Source: AM-1111 sp046302135
Lineage (GTDB): Bacteria > Bacteroidota > Bacteroidia > B-17B0 > Aurantibacillaceae
Length of the DNA: 64,000 nucleotides
Assembly: GCA_046302135.1 (NCBI GenBank)
Contig: JBKCIQ010000047.1
Location: forward strand, 1-64,000
Reading direction: 5' to 3'
Shown here: positions 28,234 to 37,098 of the stretch, piece by piece
Numbering within the stretch: the stretch's first letter is position 1
Layout of the letters: every line of letters starts with the position of its first letter
Made by a program: the position numbers and the translations under genes
Notes under the pieces: generated by a model
Seen by the model: the letters and a program-made list of their open reading frames with translations, nothing else
The model's database searches: none
Told to the model about the DNA's origin: nothing

Positions 28234-29160
28234 ATGCAAAAATTAGTTTTTCATTATTTCTTGGTAACGGTTGTTGTTTTATTCGTCTCCTGTTCAGGAA
28301 AAAATGAAAAAAATGAGGCGGCCACCTACGGATATTTGAAGTTCGGCACAGACAACGGTTTGCAGTACATTATGGAGTCTGAAGCATCTCTATTCAATTA
28401 TTTTTATAAAAACGCGAATATTTCACCGGTTTTGATGAACGAAACTCAGTTGGTGGAGAACTTTATCAATAACAAATTAAAATTGATAGTCACATACAGA
28501 GATTTTAACGCTTCAGAAAAAAAGCTATTATTGGATAGGAAAGTAGTTCCTTATACAACCATTATTGGTCTCGAAGGTCTCGCACTTGTAGTCAATAATA
28601 GTTCTTCGGACACCTCAATAACAGTAAGCGATTTAAAAACACTTATTTCGGGAAAAGGTGAAAATTTTTCTGAATTAAAAAAAAGGTGGAAAAATATTGT
28701 TTTCGATGGTTCAGGTTCGTCTAATTACCGATACGTTGATAGCTTGATTAGTGGGCAAAAGTTGTCGGATTTCTGCTTTACAAAAAAGAATCCTCAGGAG
28801 TGCATTGATTTTGTTTCAAATAATGAAAACTCCATCGGTTTGATCTCTTTCGCAATGATTGCAGACAAGGATGACAAAAGGGTGCAGGAGACAAGAAAAA
28901 AAGTCAAGACCATTTCCGTTTCTGCTGATGGGAAAAATTACTTTCGACCCTCTCAGCGTTCCTTTTTTAATTTCGATTACCCGTTGATTAGGAAAATCTA
29001 CATGCATACTCGTGAAGCCGAAGGCAGCCTTGCTATGGGTTTCATATCTTATGTTTCCAGTGAAGAGGGACAAATTGTTATAAAACAAGGTGGATTGATG
29101 CCTGCCAGGTTACCATGGACTAATATGAATGCTGTTTTTGAGCCCATGAAAATTAAGTAG
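28234..29160 (+). CDS. PstS-like substrate-binding lipoprotein
   Basis: A 308-residue lipoprotein. From the ATG at 28234 the signal peptide MQKLVFHYFLVTVVVLFVSC ends in a lipobox cysteine; the TTG six codons upstream is therefore rejected. The rest has the periplasmic phosphate-binding protein fold of the PBP-like superfamily (IIGLEGLALVVNN, TVSDLKTLISGK, FDGSGSSNYRYVDSLISG, YPLIRKIYMHTREAEGSLAMGFISYVSSEEGQ). No phosphate permease gene is near, so it is probably not a phosphate-uptake protein in the Pst sense; in Bacteroidota it goes with exbB-tonB and a TPR gene. Its ligand is unknown. Confidence 0.88.
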   Translation: MQKLVFHYFLVTVVVLFVSCSGKNEKNEAATYGYLKFGTDNGLQYIMESEASLFNYFYKNANISPVLMNETQLVENFINNKLKLIVTYRDFNASEKKLLLDRKVVPYTTIIGLEGLALVVNNSSSDTSITVSDLKTLISGKGENFSELKKRWKNIVFDGSGSSNYRYVDSLISGQKLSDFCFTKKNPQECIDFVSNNENSIGLISFAMIADKDDKRVQETRKKVKTISVSADGKNYFRPSQRSFFNFDYPLIRKIYMHTREAEGSLAMGFISYVSSEEGQIVIKQGGLMPARLPWTNMNAVFEPMKIK

Positions 29161-29200
29161 GTAAATGAAATTTCCAATTTATTATCAAATAATTGTATTA

Positions 29201-29227
29201 TTTGGCACGCAATTCGTATTAATTTTG
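29201..29227 (+). promoter_or_regulatory. Possible promoter of the protease-TPR gene
   Basis: TTTG at 29201-29204 and a perfect -7 element TAATTTTG at 29220-29227. The spacer is only 15 bases, shorter than the usual 17-23. The start codon is 150 bases further on. Confidence 0.3.
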
Positions 29228-29378
29228 TGAAACATTACATTGTGTAAAAAAGCAATTATCTTCTTATGTCGTTTGCAAATCACAATGAACGTTATTGGTA
29301 AGTTTTTGTTATTTTTGAGTAATAAATGGGTAAATTTCAAATTTTTGCAACTCTATACTTTAATTAAATACTGATTGT

Positions 29379-32051
29379 ATGAAAATCAAAAAAATCTTTT
29401 CTCTTTTTTTCTTTTTAGCAGTTTCAAAAATATACGCTCAAGGAAAATTAGATTTTGAAAAACTGGATGACGCTGTTGTTGTAGTTGAAACATTTGATGT
29501 TAATGGTAATTATTACGGGCATGGCAGTGGATTTATTATTGATGCTAAGGGCACTGTTGTGACTAATTATCACAACGTGATTACAGCGTCCTCATTAAAG
29601 ATAATGACTGACATTAGTGGTGTTAAAGCAGAGTATGATGTTGATTTAATCTTAAAGGGCGATCGGGAAAAGGACTTGGCTTTGCTATCAATTAAAAGTA
29701 ATGCTAAGAGTTTTCCATATTTAAACATATCTAAGCTGTTTCCAAAAAAAGGTGAAGAGTGTTGGGCCATTGGAACGCCTCAAGATATCAAATATATGAA
29801 TACAATTAGTAAGGGATTGGTTTCCAATATACATGAAGATGGCGTTAATTTAGATGGTAAGATTCACTGGAAAGGAGATAAAATTATTCAACTAAATGCA
29901 GCAATTACACATGGTAGTAGTGGAGGAGCTTTATTAAACGAGAAAGGAGAGGTAATAGGAGTCACGTGTGGTGGCGATGATAATGATATTTCAGACAAAA
30001 ATGATTTATTGGATAATCTTAATAAAAATCGTGCTCAATTAAATTTTGCCATTTCAATAGATGAAATTAATAAACTTCCATTAATAAATAAAAAATCCGT
30101 AGTAAATCCAGATGCCATTCCATGTCAATTAGGGTTCTATACAAACAATCCGTATACTAGTTATGTTTCATTATATATCGATAGAATTTATGTTGGTAAT
30201 TTCACGAAGTATTTCCCTAATAATTCAACGCCATCATGTGGCCAAGAAGGTACAATTACTAAATATCTTTACGCTGGTACGCATTCATACCAAGTCTATT
30301 ACGCCGAAACTGGTGATTGGTTTTATGGTTCGATTAACTTAAATCCTGGTGAATGCCAAATGTTTAGAGTCGCGAGCCAGTCTACACAAGATCAAATTAC
30401 AAAAGATGAATCTACCATTAAGGGAAACAATAGTCAAAATAAAAAATCTCAAATACAAATTGCCATTTCAAAAACGGATAATGAAAGATTTGAGGAAGCT
30501 ATTGCCGACTTCAATTCTTTAACCTCCAAAGAACCAAACAACGGCGAATATTGGTTTTATTTTGGTGAGACATATTTTAAGCGTGCCGCTTTAGAAGATT
30601 TTACCTCAAGTGATGTGGACAGCGCCATGATCATGTACAAGAAAGGGAATGAGATCAATTCCACCAATCCGCTTCCTTATATCGGAATTGCAAAGGTGCT
30701 TCTAATCCAGGGAAATGAAAAAGACGCAAACACCAACTTTTATAAAGCGTCAACATTTATTGATCCAAAAAAACCAAACCCTACTCATCAGTTAAGATTG
30801 GCAGAAGCCTACCTTGCCGTTCCCAAGTTTAGAAATCCTGATGAATCACTTAAATACTTAGAGAGTCTGATGAAGTCGGATGGTAAAAATCCGGAGGTGC
30901 ATATTGTAAAAGGAGATGCTTTGTTTTACAAAAATACAGGTAATGCAGGTGAAGCGGTTAAGAGTTACGATAAAGCATATGAGTTGGATAAGAAATCATG
31001 CAGAGCCATTTTAAAGAAAGGAAGAATTTATAAAATGGCACGCAACGAAAAATTAGGCTTACAATATTATCAGGAAGCAATTAAAGTTGATTCACTTTTC
31101 GCTCCGGCATATCGTGAGATGGCGGAGTTGTACCACCATTTTGCATACGACGCTAAAGCTTTGGAGAATTATAAAAAGTATGTTCAATTTAACAACAGTG
31201 ACGCCGCAAGAAAACGTTTAGTAGAGTTTATGTTCGTAATGAAAATGTATAAAGACGTTATTCCGATGATTGGCGATCTTCAGGCAAAAGGATTGAAAAG
31301 CTGTTATTTTTGGAGGTACTTAGGTTGGTCGTTGTATGAAGCCGGAGAAAAGTTCGATAAAGATGCTTATAAAAAAAGTAATGAAGCCATGGAAAAATTC
31401 TTTACTTGTGCCGGTTCTGATTTTAAATTCACACCGCAAGATTATAAATACAAAGGCTTGTCCTTGTCCAAGGCTTATCGCGATTCAATCCCGATGCTAA
31501 GTAAAGCAGTAGATGAGCTGAAAAAAGCAATTGAAGTTGATAAGGAAGCAAATTGTGATTTGTATGGTGATATTGGAATGCTTAGTATGAAAATGAATAA
31601 ATATACGGAAACGATAGAGGCATACAACAAAAAAAGTTCTTGTGTTAACGGATTGAAAGGTCAGGATTATTACTTCCTCGGTCGCGCTTATTACTTCGGC
31701 AACGATTATAAGATGGCAGACACAACATTTGCACTTTTAATAAAAGCAGTACCTGCAAATCCTTTAGGTTGTTTTTGGAGAGCGCGCGCGTCCGTAATGC
31801 TGGATGCAAAAAATGAAAAGTGGTTAGGAAAACCTTATTATGAATGTTATTACAATGCAGTTAAACCTGAAGAACGTACGGCTCCCGGGAATAAGGCTTT
31901 CATGAGTGAAACATTGGATTATTTGATCAACGAAAGTATCAATGGTTCAAAAAACAATGAAAAAGCCAAGGAGTATTTAGACATCCTGACTAAAGTTGAT
32001 GCCAAATACGCTAAGATACCGGGCTTTAAAAAACTTTTGGGAATAAAGTAA
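29379..32051 (+). CDS. Trypsin-like serine protease fused to the TonB-operon TPR protein
   Basis: An 890-residue exported protein. Signal peptide at 1-20 (MKIKKIFSLFFFLAVSKIYA). Residues about 25-235 are a HtrA-like trypsin fold with a full triad: His65 in TNYHNVITASS, Asp99 in REKDLALLSI and Ser181 in THGSSGGALLN. Residues about 245-333 form a beta-rich domain with three cysteines, somewhat PEGA-like. From about residue 360 the protein is the TPR protein that normally ends the exbB-tonB-pstS operon (SKTDNERFEEAIADFNSLTSKEPNNGEYWFYFGETYF, then ten or so TPRs). No start codon plus signal peptide is found at the junction (about 30400-30456), so it is one reading frame. No PDZ domain is present. 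Confidence 0.85.
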   Translation: MKIKKIFSLFFFLAVSKIYAQGKLDFEKLDDAVVVVETFDVNGNYYGHGSGFIIDAKGTVVTNYHNVITASSLKIMTDISGVKAEYDVDLILKGDREKDLALLSIKSNAKSFPYLNISKLFPKKGEECWAIGTPQDIKYMNTISKGLVSNIHEDGVNLDGKIHWKGDKIIQLNAAITHGSSGGALLNEKGEVIGVTCGGDDNDISDKNDLLDNLNKNRAQLNFAISIDEINKLPLINKKSVVNPDAIPCQLGFYTNNPYTSYVSLYIDRIYVGNFTKYFPNNSTPSCGQEGTITKYLYAGTHSYQVYYAETGDWFYGSINLNPGECQMFRVASQSTQDQITKDESTIKGNNSQNKKSQIQIAISKTDNERFEEAIADFNSLTSKEPNNGEYWFYFGETYFKRAALEDFTSSDVDSAMIMYKKGNEINSTNPLPYIGIAKVLLIQGNEKDANTNFYKASTFIDPKKPNPTHQLRLAEAYLAVPKFRNPDESLKYLESLMKSDGKNPEVHIVKGDALFYKNTGNAGEAVKSYDKAYELDKKSCRAILKKGRIYKMARNEKLGLQYYQEAIKVDSLFAPAYREMAELYHHFAYDAKALENYKKYVQFNNSDAARKRLVEFMFVMKMYKDVIPMIGDLQAKGLKSCYFWRYLGWSLYEAGEKFDKDAYKKSNEAMEKFFTCAGSDFKFTPQDYKYKGLSLSKAYRDSIPMLSKAVDELKKAIEVDKEANCDLYGDIGMLSMKMNKYTETIEAYNKKSSCVNGLKGQDYYFLGRAYYFGNDYKMADTTFALLIKAVPANPLGCFWRARASVMLDAKNEKWLGKPYYECYYNAVKPEERTAPGNKAFMSETLDYLINESINGSKNNEKAKEYLDILTKVDAKYAKIPGFKKLLGIK

Positions 32052-32067
32052 TCAAATCGCGATTAGA

Positions 32068-33018
32068 TTATTTTACCGAAGCTCTTTCAAGTCGGTCATT
32101 AATGGCTCTGCCTAAAAATTCATCCGGAAGTTTCTCTGCAAGAATAATATCAATATCGTATTCATCCATTTTTCTCATTGAGGAAAATAACTTTTGTGCC
32201 GCTTCCTTTAAATCACCTTGCTCACTCAAAACAATATTATTTTCATTTTGATATTTTTTTTGAAATGAAATTATACCACACTTTTTTTCATTATTATACA
32301 TCAATAAATTTTCAATATTTCCAACTAAAAGGTTTTTCCTGGGAGCGTAATGAGTTTTCAATTGTCCGGGAGCTTTAGGGTCGCTTGAAACGTTAAGACA
32401 GATTTTTACTTTTCCTACTAACTTTTCAACTTCTTCTACTGCCAGACCTCCAACTCTGTAAATTACAATTTCATCGTTTTCAAATCCGATTATCGTGGAT
32501 TCAATTCCAACCTCACAAACTCCTCCATCTAAAATGTAATTTACTTTTTCTCCCAGTTGAGCTCTAACATGTTCCGCACAAGTAGGACTTACATACCCGA
32601 AGGGATTTGCACTTGGTGCGGCAAGCGGAAATTCTAAAGACTCTAGCAACTGAAGTGTAAGCGGATGTGATGGAATTCGAACTGCTACGTTAGGTAATCC
32701 GCTCGTTACAATGTCCGGTACAATTTCACTTTTTGGCAGTAGCAAAGTCATTGGGCCTGGCCAGAATTTTTCAGCCAACAACATTGCGTTTTCAGGAAAA
32801 AACTCAATCAGCTTTTTTATTTTTTCGATGGAGTTGGTGTGTAAAATAAGTGGATCAAAAAAAGGCCTGTTTTTGGCCTCAAAAATTTTAATAACGGAAG
32901 ACGTATCTAGTCCGTTAGCCGCCAACCCGTAAACCGTTTCTGTTGGAACAGCTACTAAATTTCCTTTTTCTAATTCAGATTTGGCAATAAATATTGGGTT
33001 CAATAAATCTGTTGGCAT
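32068..33018 (-). CDS. tsaC: L-threonylcarbamoyladenylate synthase (Sua5/TsaC)
   Basis: A 316-residue protein of the longer Sua5 type. The N-terminal YrdC domain (about 1-200) shows GNLVAVPTETVYGLAANGLD, KIFEAKNRPFFDPLILH, FWPGPMTLLLPKS and VAVRIPSHPLTLQLLES; the C-terminal Sua5 domain (about 215-316) begins near SDPKAPGQLKTHYAPRK. It makes the threonylcarbamoyl-AMP used for the t6A modification of tRNA with TsaBDE. It lies 9 bases before the end of the M20 gene, in the same direction. Confidence 0.94.
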   Translation of the reverse strand: MPTDLLNPIFIAKSELEKGNLVAVPTETVYGLAANGLDTSSVIKIFEAKNRPFFDPLILHTNSIEKIKKLIEFFPENAMLLAEKFWPGPMTLLLPKSEIVPDIVTSGLPNVAVRIPSHPLTLQLLESLEFPLAAPSANPFGYVSPTCAEHVRAQLGEKVNYILDGGVCEVGIESTIIGFENDEIVIYRVGGLAVEEVEKLVGKVKICLNVSSDPKAPGQLKTHYAPRKNLLVGNIENLLMYNNEKKCGIISFQKKYQNENNIVLSEQGDLKEAAQKLFSSMRKMDEYDIDIILAEKLPDEFLGRAINDRLERASVK

Positions 33019-33027
33019 GCAAGCAAC

Positions 33028-34233
33028 CTAGTTTTTTAATAGTGAAATTGCCAACCAGGCCATTAGTCCACTTCCTATTTCCAATGCGTCTTCGTCGATG
33101 TCAAACGTTGGAGAATGCACGCCGCTTACAATTCCTTTTGTCTTGTTGCCTGTACCCAAACGATAAAAACAAGAAGGGATTTGCTGGGAAAACCAGGCAA
33201 AGTCTTCCGCAGTCATTCTTAAAGGTAATTCTTCTACATTTTCTTTACCTAGATAATAAATTGCGGCATCTCTGCAAATGTTGGTTGTGGATTCATCATT
33301 TTCTAAAAAAGGATAACCATTAATAATCTTCACCTCTGCCTTAGCTCCATACTCATTGGCCAATTTGTTGCAAACATTAATAATTTTCTCGTGTGAGGCC
33401 GCTCTCCATCCCTCATTCATGGTTCTGAATGTTCCTTCAATTGAAACTTTTTCCGGAATGATGTTGGTAGCTCCCGCTCCATTAATTTTTCCAAACGCAA
33501 GAACACATGGAATTTCGTTCCCGTTTTCATCGATGTTTTTATTCTCCATGAATTCCTTCTGCAACTCCATTAAAATTTTTGATGCAATTAATATTGGATT
33601 GCAATATTCTGACGGCATTGCCGCATGCCCGCCTTTACCTACAACAGTAATGTAAATTTCATCGGTACTGGCCATGTACATTCCGTTTCTAAAACCTACC
33701 TTACCTGTTTCCATACTCGGAAAAACATGCTGCGCAATTATAGCATTAGGCAATTTATTTCCGAATAAATTTTCTTCCAACATCAGTTTCGCGCCTCCCG
33801 GTAAAACTTCCTCTCCCGGCTGAAAAACAAACTTGATGGTACCTTCTAGTTCTTCACGCAATTCATTTAATATTATAATAGCTCCCAACATGCAAGACAT
33901 GTGTACATCATGTCCGCAAGCGTGCATCACTCCATCATTTAAAGATTTATATTCGGTTTTATTTTGTTCCCTGATTGGAAGTGCATCCATGTCTGCACGA
34001 AGGGCAATGATTTTTGTTTCAGGATTCTTCCCTTTTATTTCCGCAACAATTCCGGTTTTCACAAATCCATCTTTGTATTCAATCCCGAATTCGTTCAATA
34101 AGCTTTTAATATAGATCGAAGTGTTGAATTCTTTAAAAGATAATTCAGGATGCGAATGTAAATGCCTGCGAATAGAAATAATCTTATTGCTAAAAATTTT
34201 AGCTTTTTGTTTTATGCTTTCTGCTTCAATCAT
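33028..34233 (-). CDS. M20-family amidohydrolase (N-acyl amino acid / IAA-amino acid hydrolase-like)
   Basis: A 401-residue metallopeptidase of the M20D group. Metal-binding residues are in ALRADMDALPIREQ and HACGHDVHMSCMLGA (Cys106, His108), then the glutamate pair in FQPGEEVLPGGAKLM and the His in IAQHVFPSMETGKVG; the dimerisation domain lies at about 180-300. It hydrolyses N-acyl or conjugated amino acids; the actual substrate is unknown. ATG at 34233 is chosen over a TTG two codons upstream. Not exported. Confidence 0.9.
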   Translation of the reverse strand: MIEAESIKQKAKIFSNKIISIRRHLHSHPELSFKEFNTSIYIKSLLNEFGIEYKDGFVKTGIVAEIKGKNPETKIIALRADMDALPIREQNKTEYKSLNDGVMHACGHDVHMSCMLGAIIILNELREELEGTIKFVFQPGEEVLPGGAKLMLEENLFGNKLPNAIIAQHVFPSMETGKVGFRNGMYMASTDEIYITVVGKGGHAAMPSEYCNPILIASKILMELQKEFMENKNIDENGNEIPCVLAFGKINGAGATNIIPEKVSIEGTFRTMNEGWRAASHEKIINVCNKLANEYGAKAEVKIINGYPFLENDESTTNICRDAAIYYLGKENVEELPLRMTAEDFAWFSQQIPSCFYRLGTGNKTKGIVSGVHSPTFDIDEDALEIGSGLMAWLAISLLKN

Positions 34234-34283
34234 TTTCAAAATTTTTTCTTTCGATGAAGTACAGAAAATTATTCAACAGTTCA

Positions 34284-35528
34284 TCAAGCGGCTTTTAGTC
34301 TGCTGATGGTAGATCTTGAAAGTTTATCTTCAGCGAAATCTTTTGTAATAATGTACTCCGCAGGTACAGGCTTTTCAGAAGGAATATCGTACATTAAATC
34401 CAACATAATTGCCTCGCAAAGCGAACGAAGTCCTCTGGCGCCCAGTTTGTATTCAACTGCTTTCCCTACGATATAGTTTAATGCATCTTCCTCGAAAAGC
34501 AATTTAGTACCTTCCATTTCAAATAGCTGTTGATATTGTTTTACCAGTGCATTTTTCGGCTCTGTAAGAATTCTTTTCAACGAGTGTGCATCTAATGGAT
34601 TAAGATAGGTTAAGACAGGCAGTCTGCCAATCAACTCAGGAATTAATCCAAATGTTTTTAAATCAGAAGGAATGATGTACTGAAGAAAGTTTTCACGATC
34701 AATTTCATTCTCGTCTGATGTTGTGCTATAACCAACGGCCTGAGTATTCAGTCGTCTGGCGATGACTTTTTCAATTCCTACAAATGCACCACCACAAATG
34801 AAAAGGATGTTTTTAGTGTTCACCTGAATCATTTTAGCTTCAGGATGTTTTCTTCCTCCTTGTGGAGGAACATTTACGATAGATCCTTCGAGCAATTTTA
34901 ATAATCCCTGCTGTACCCCTTCACCACTAACGTCTCGCGTTATGCTAGGATTATCGCCTTTACGCGCAATTTTATCCAACTCGTCAATAAATACAATTCC
35001 TCGTTCGGCCGCCTTTACATTATAATCTGCTGCCTGAAGTAATCGGGTAAGAACACTCTCAACATCTTCCCCAACATATCCCGCCTCAGTAAGAACAGTT
35101 GCATCTGCAATGCAAAAAGGAACATTCAATAATTTTGCAATTGTTCTCGCCATTAAAGTTTTTCCCGTTCCTGTTTCGCCAACCAGAATCAAGTTTGATT
35201 TTTCAATTTCTACTTCTTCGTTTTCTTGTTTACCGCTTCGAGAAACTCTTTTAAAATGATTATAAACGGCAACACTCATCACCTTCTTTGCCTCGTCCTG
35301 ACCTATGATGTATTCATCTAAAAACTGCTTAATGGCAGCAGGTTTCAGTAGATTTAAAGCCTCTTCCGAAAATTTAAAAGTTTCTTGATCGTTCTCTGAG
35401 GTTACAATTTTATAGGCCTGAGAAACACACTGATCACAAATGTGACCATTGATTCCTGCAATGAGCATTTTTGCATCCTTTTTATCACGGTCGCAAAAAG
35501 AACATTTAATGGGGGTTGTTTTTGCCAT
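34284..35528 (-). CDS. clpX: ATP-dependent Clp protease ATP-binding subunit ClpX
   Basis: A 414-residue ClpX. Zinc finger Cys9, Cys12, Cys31, Cys34; Walker A GETGTGKT at 117-124; GYVGEDVESVLTRLLQAADY; Walker B IVFIDELDKIARK; the pore-loop RKH motif in GGRKHPEAK; and the sensor-2 region YKLGARGLRSLCE. It unfolds substrates and feeds them to ClpP, which is encoded 6 bases upstream in the same operon. Confidence 0.97.
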   Translation of the reverse strand: MAKTTPIKCSFCDRDKKDAKMLIAGINGHICDQCVSQAYKIVTSENDQETFKFSEEALNLLKPAAIKQFLDEYIIGQDEAKKVMSVAVYNHFKRVSRSGKQENEEVEIEKSNLILVGETGTGKTLMARTIAKLLNVPFCIADATVLTEAGYVGEDVESVLTRLLQAADYNVKAAERGIVFIDELDKIARKGDNPSITRDVSGEGVQQGLLKLLEGSIVNVPPQGGRKHPEAKMIQVNTKNILFICGGAFVGIEKVIARRLNTQAVGYSTTSDENEIDRENFLQYIIPSDLKTFGLIPELIGRLPVLTYLNPLDAHSLKRILTEPKNALVKQYQQLFEMEGTKLLFEEDALNYIVGKAVEYKLGARGLRSLCEAIMLDLMYDIPSEKPVPAEYIITKDFAEDKLSRSTISRLKAA

Positions 35529-35534
35529 GAAAAA

Positions 35535-36194
35535 TTATTTGCGCGTCAGCACTTCATCAATCATTCCGTATGCTTTAGCTTCTTCTGCAGTCATCCAGTA
35601 ATCACGATCACTGTCTGCCCAAACCTTTTCATAGGTTTGTCCACTGTGCTGTGCAATAATGTCGTATAATTCTTTCTTCAATTTTCCAATCTCTCTGGCA
35701 GTAATTTCAATATCTGAAGCCTGTCCTTCAGCCCCGCCTAACGGTTGATGTATCATAACCCTGGCGTGCTTGAGTGCAGTACGTTTACCTTTTTCGCCTG
35801 CACACATCAGAACAGCCCCCATAGAAGCGGCAATTCCTGTGCAAATGGTTGCAACATTAGGACGAACAATTTGCATGGTGTCATATATGCCAAGGCCTGC
35901 GTAAACGCTACCGCCTGGTGAGTTCAAATAAATCTGTATATCTTTCTTTGCATCCAGAGATTCTAAGAATAATAATTGGGCCTGCATAATATTTGCAACT
36001 TGATCGTTAATACCTGTACCCAAGAAAATGATACGATCCATCATTAATCTGCTGAATACGTCCATTTGAGCTACATTAAGTTGTCTTTCCTCAATAATGT
36101 AAGGCGTCATTGAGCTTACGTAAGAGTCAAATGTTAAACTTGAAATGCCTCTGTGTTTTACGGCATATTTTCTGAAATCTTTAGGATCGAACAT
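35535..36194 (-). CDS. clpP: ATP-dependent Clp protease proteolytic subunit ClpP
   Basis: A 219-residue ClpP with the catalytic triad Ser124 (GIAASMGAVL), His149 (MIHQPLGG) and Asp198 (DSDRDYWM). It begins MFDPKDFRKYAVKHRGISS from the ATG at 36194; a TTG seven codons upstream lies inside a perfect -7 promoter element (36213-36220) and is rejected. It assembles as a tetradecamer. First gene of the clpP-clpX operon. Confidence 0.97.
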   Translation of the reverse strand: MFDPKDFRKYAVKHRGISSLTFDSYVSSMTPYIIEERQLNVAQMDVFSRLMMDRIIFLGTGINDQVANIMQAQLLFLESLDAKKDIQIYLNSPGGSVYAGLGIYDTMQIVRPNVATICTGIAASMGAVLMCAGEKGKRTALKHARVMIHQPLGGAEGQASDIEITAREIGKLKKELYDIIAQHSGQTYEKVWADSDRDYWMTAEEAKAYGMIDEVLTRK

Positions 36195-36212
36195 ATTTTT
36201 GATTTTAATTTT

Positions 36213-36220
36213 CAAATGTA
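36213..36220 (-). promoter_or_regulatory. -7 element of the clpP-clpX operon
   Basis: Minus-strand TACATTTG, a perfect TAnnTTTG. No clear TTG element is seen 17-23 bases before it. The first base of the message would fall about 15 bases before the clpP ATG, and this decides the start at 36194. Confidence 0.55.
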
Positions 36221-36314
36221 AGCAATTTTCCAGCTAAAATTGGCATTAAAATTTACACAATTTTAATCCATTGAAATCCATAACAAAACATGTCAACTGC
36301 ACGTTCTAATTCCG

Positions 36315-36322
36315 TATATTTG
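36315..36322 (+). promoter_or_regulatory. -7 element of the DUF4290 gene
   Basis: TATATTTG, a perfect TAnnTTTG match. The upstream TTG element is not evident. It lies inside the longer open frame that begins at 36290 and shows that translation should begin downstream, at the ATG at 36347. Confidence 0.5.
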
Positions 36323-36346
36323 TATGAGAAATTTTTATTGAAAAAG

Positions 36347-36997
36347 ATGGATTATAATACACAGCTGCCGCAGCTCATTTTACCTGAATACGGAAGAAGC
36401 GTACATCGTATGGTGGAATATTGCATGACATTAGAAAACAAGGACGAGAGAAATAAATGTGCCAATGCAATTATAATGGTTATGGGCCAGCTGAATCCTC
36501 ATCTACGAGACGTGGCTGATTATACCCATAAATTATGGGATCATCTTTTCATAATGTCCAATTTCGATTTAGATGTAGATTCACCATATCCTAAACCTCA
36601 GCCTTCGAGTTTTAACTCCAAGCCGGAAAAAGTTGTTTATCCCTCCGGTAAAATTAGATACAAGCACTATGGAAAAATTACCGAAGAGATTATTGAAAAG
36701 GCTTGTGATTTTGAGGAAGGTGCGGAGAAAGAAGAATTGAAAAGAACTATTGCGAATCATTTGAAAAAATCCCACATGAGTTGGGCAAAAGACGCCGTTC
36801 CTGATGAAGTTATTTTAGGTCACCTATTGGAATTATCGAAAGGAAAATTAAAAATTGAAGACGCTTCTGTTCTAACGAGTAATGCTGACTTGATGAAGAA
36901 AAACAACATCAATTTAAATCAACAGCAGAACCTTAACCCTCATAAAAAACCTTTCAAAAAGAATTTTAAGTTCAACAAGAATAAATATAAACACTAA
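36347..36997 (+). CDS. DUF4290 family protein
   Basis: A 216-residue cytoplasmic protein of a family found in Bacteroidota. It starts MDYNTQLPQLILPEYGRSVH, the usual N-terminus of the family, from the ATG at 36347; an upstream ATG (36290) would precede the promoter. The first 90 residues are helical (RMVEYCMTLENKDERNKCANAIIMVM), and the C-terminus is a low-complexity basic tail (NPHKKPFKKNFKFNKNKYKH) that could bind nucleic acid, which is only a guess. Function unknown. It precedes murA by 101 bases, a common neighbourhood. Confidence 0.88.
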   Translation: MDYNTQLPQLILPEYGRSVHRMVEYCMTLENKDERNKCANAIIMVMGQLNPHLRDVADYTHKLWDHLFIMSNFDLDVDSPYPKPQPSSFNSKPEKVVYPSGKIRYKHYGKITEEIIEKACDFEEGAEKEELKRTIANHLKKSHMSWAKDAVPDEVILGHLLELSKGKLKIEDASVLTSNADLMKKNNINLNQQQNLNPHKKPFKKNFKFNKNKYKH

Positions 36998-37098
36998 GGT
37001 ATTTTTTCTCTTTCTTGTTTGTTTCACGTTGATAAGTTAAATCTTAGGTTTCATTTTTCATTGGTAATGAATTTTATTTTTGATTCAAATTAAAATCT

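Noticed and set aside
29203..29217. A perfect sigma-54 -24 element (TGGCAC) upstream of the protease-TPR gene.
   Set aside because: The required -12 part reads TCGT instead of TTGC, and the start codon is more than 150 bases away.
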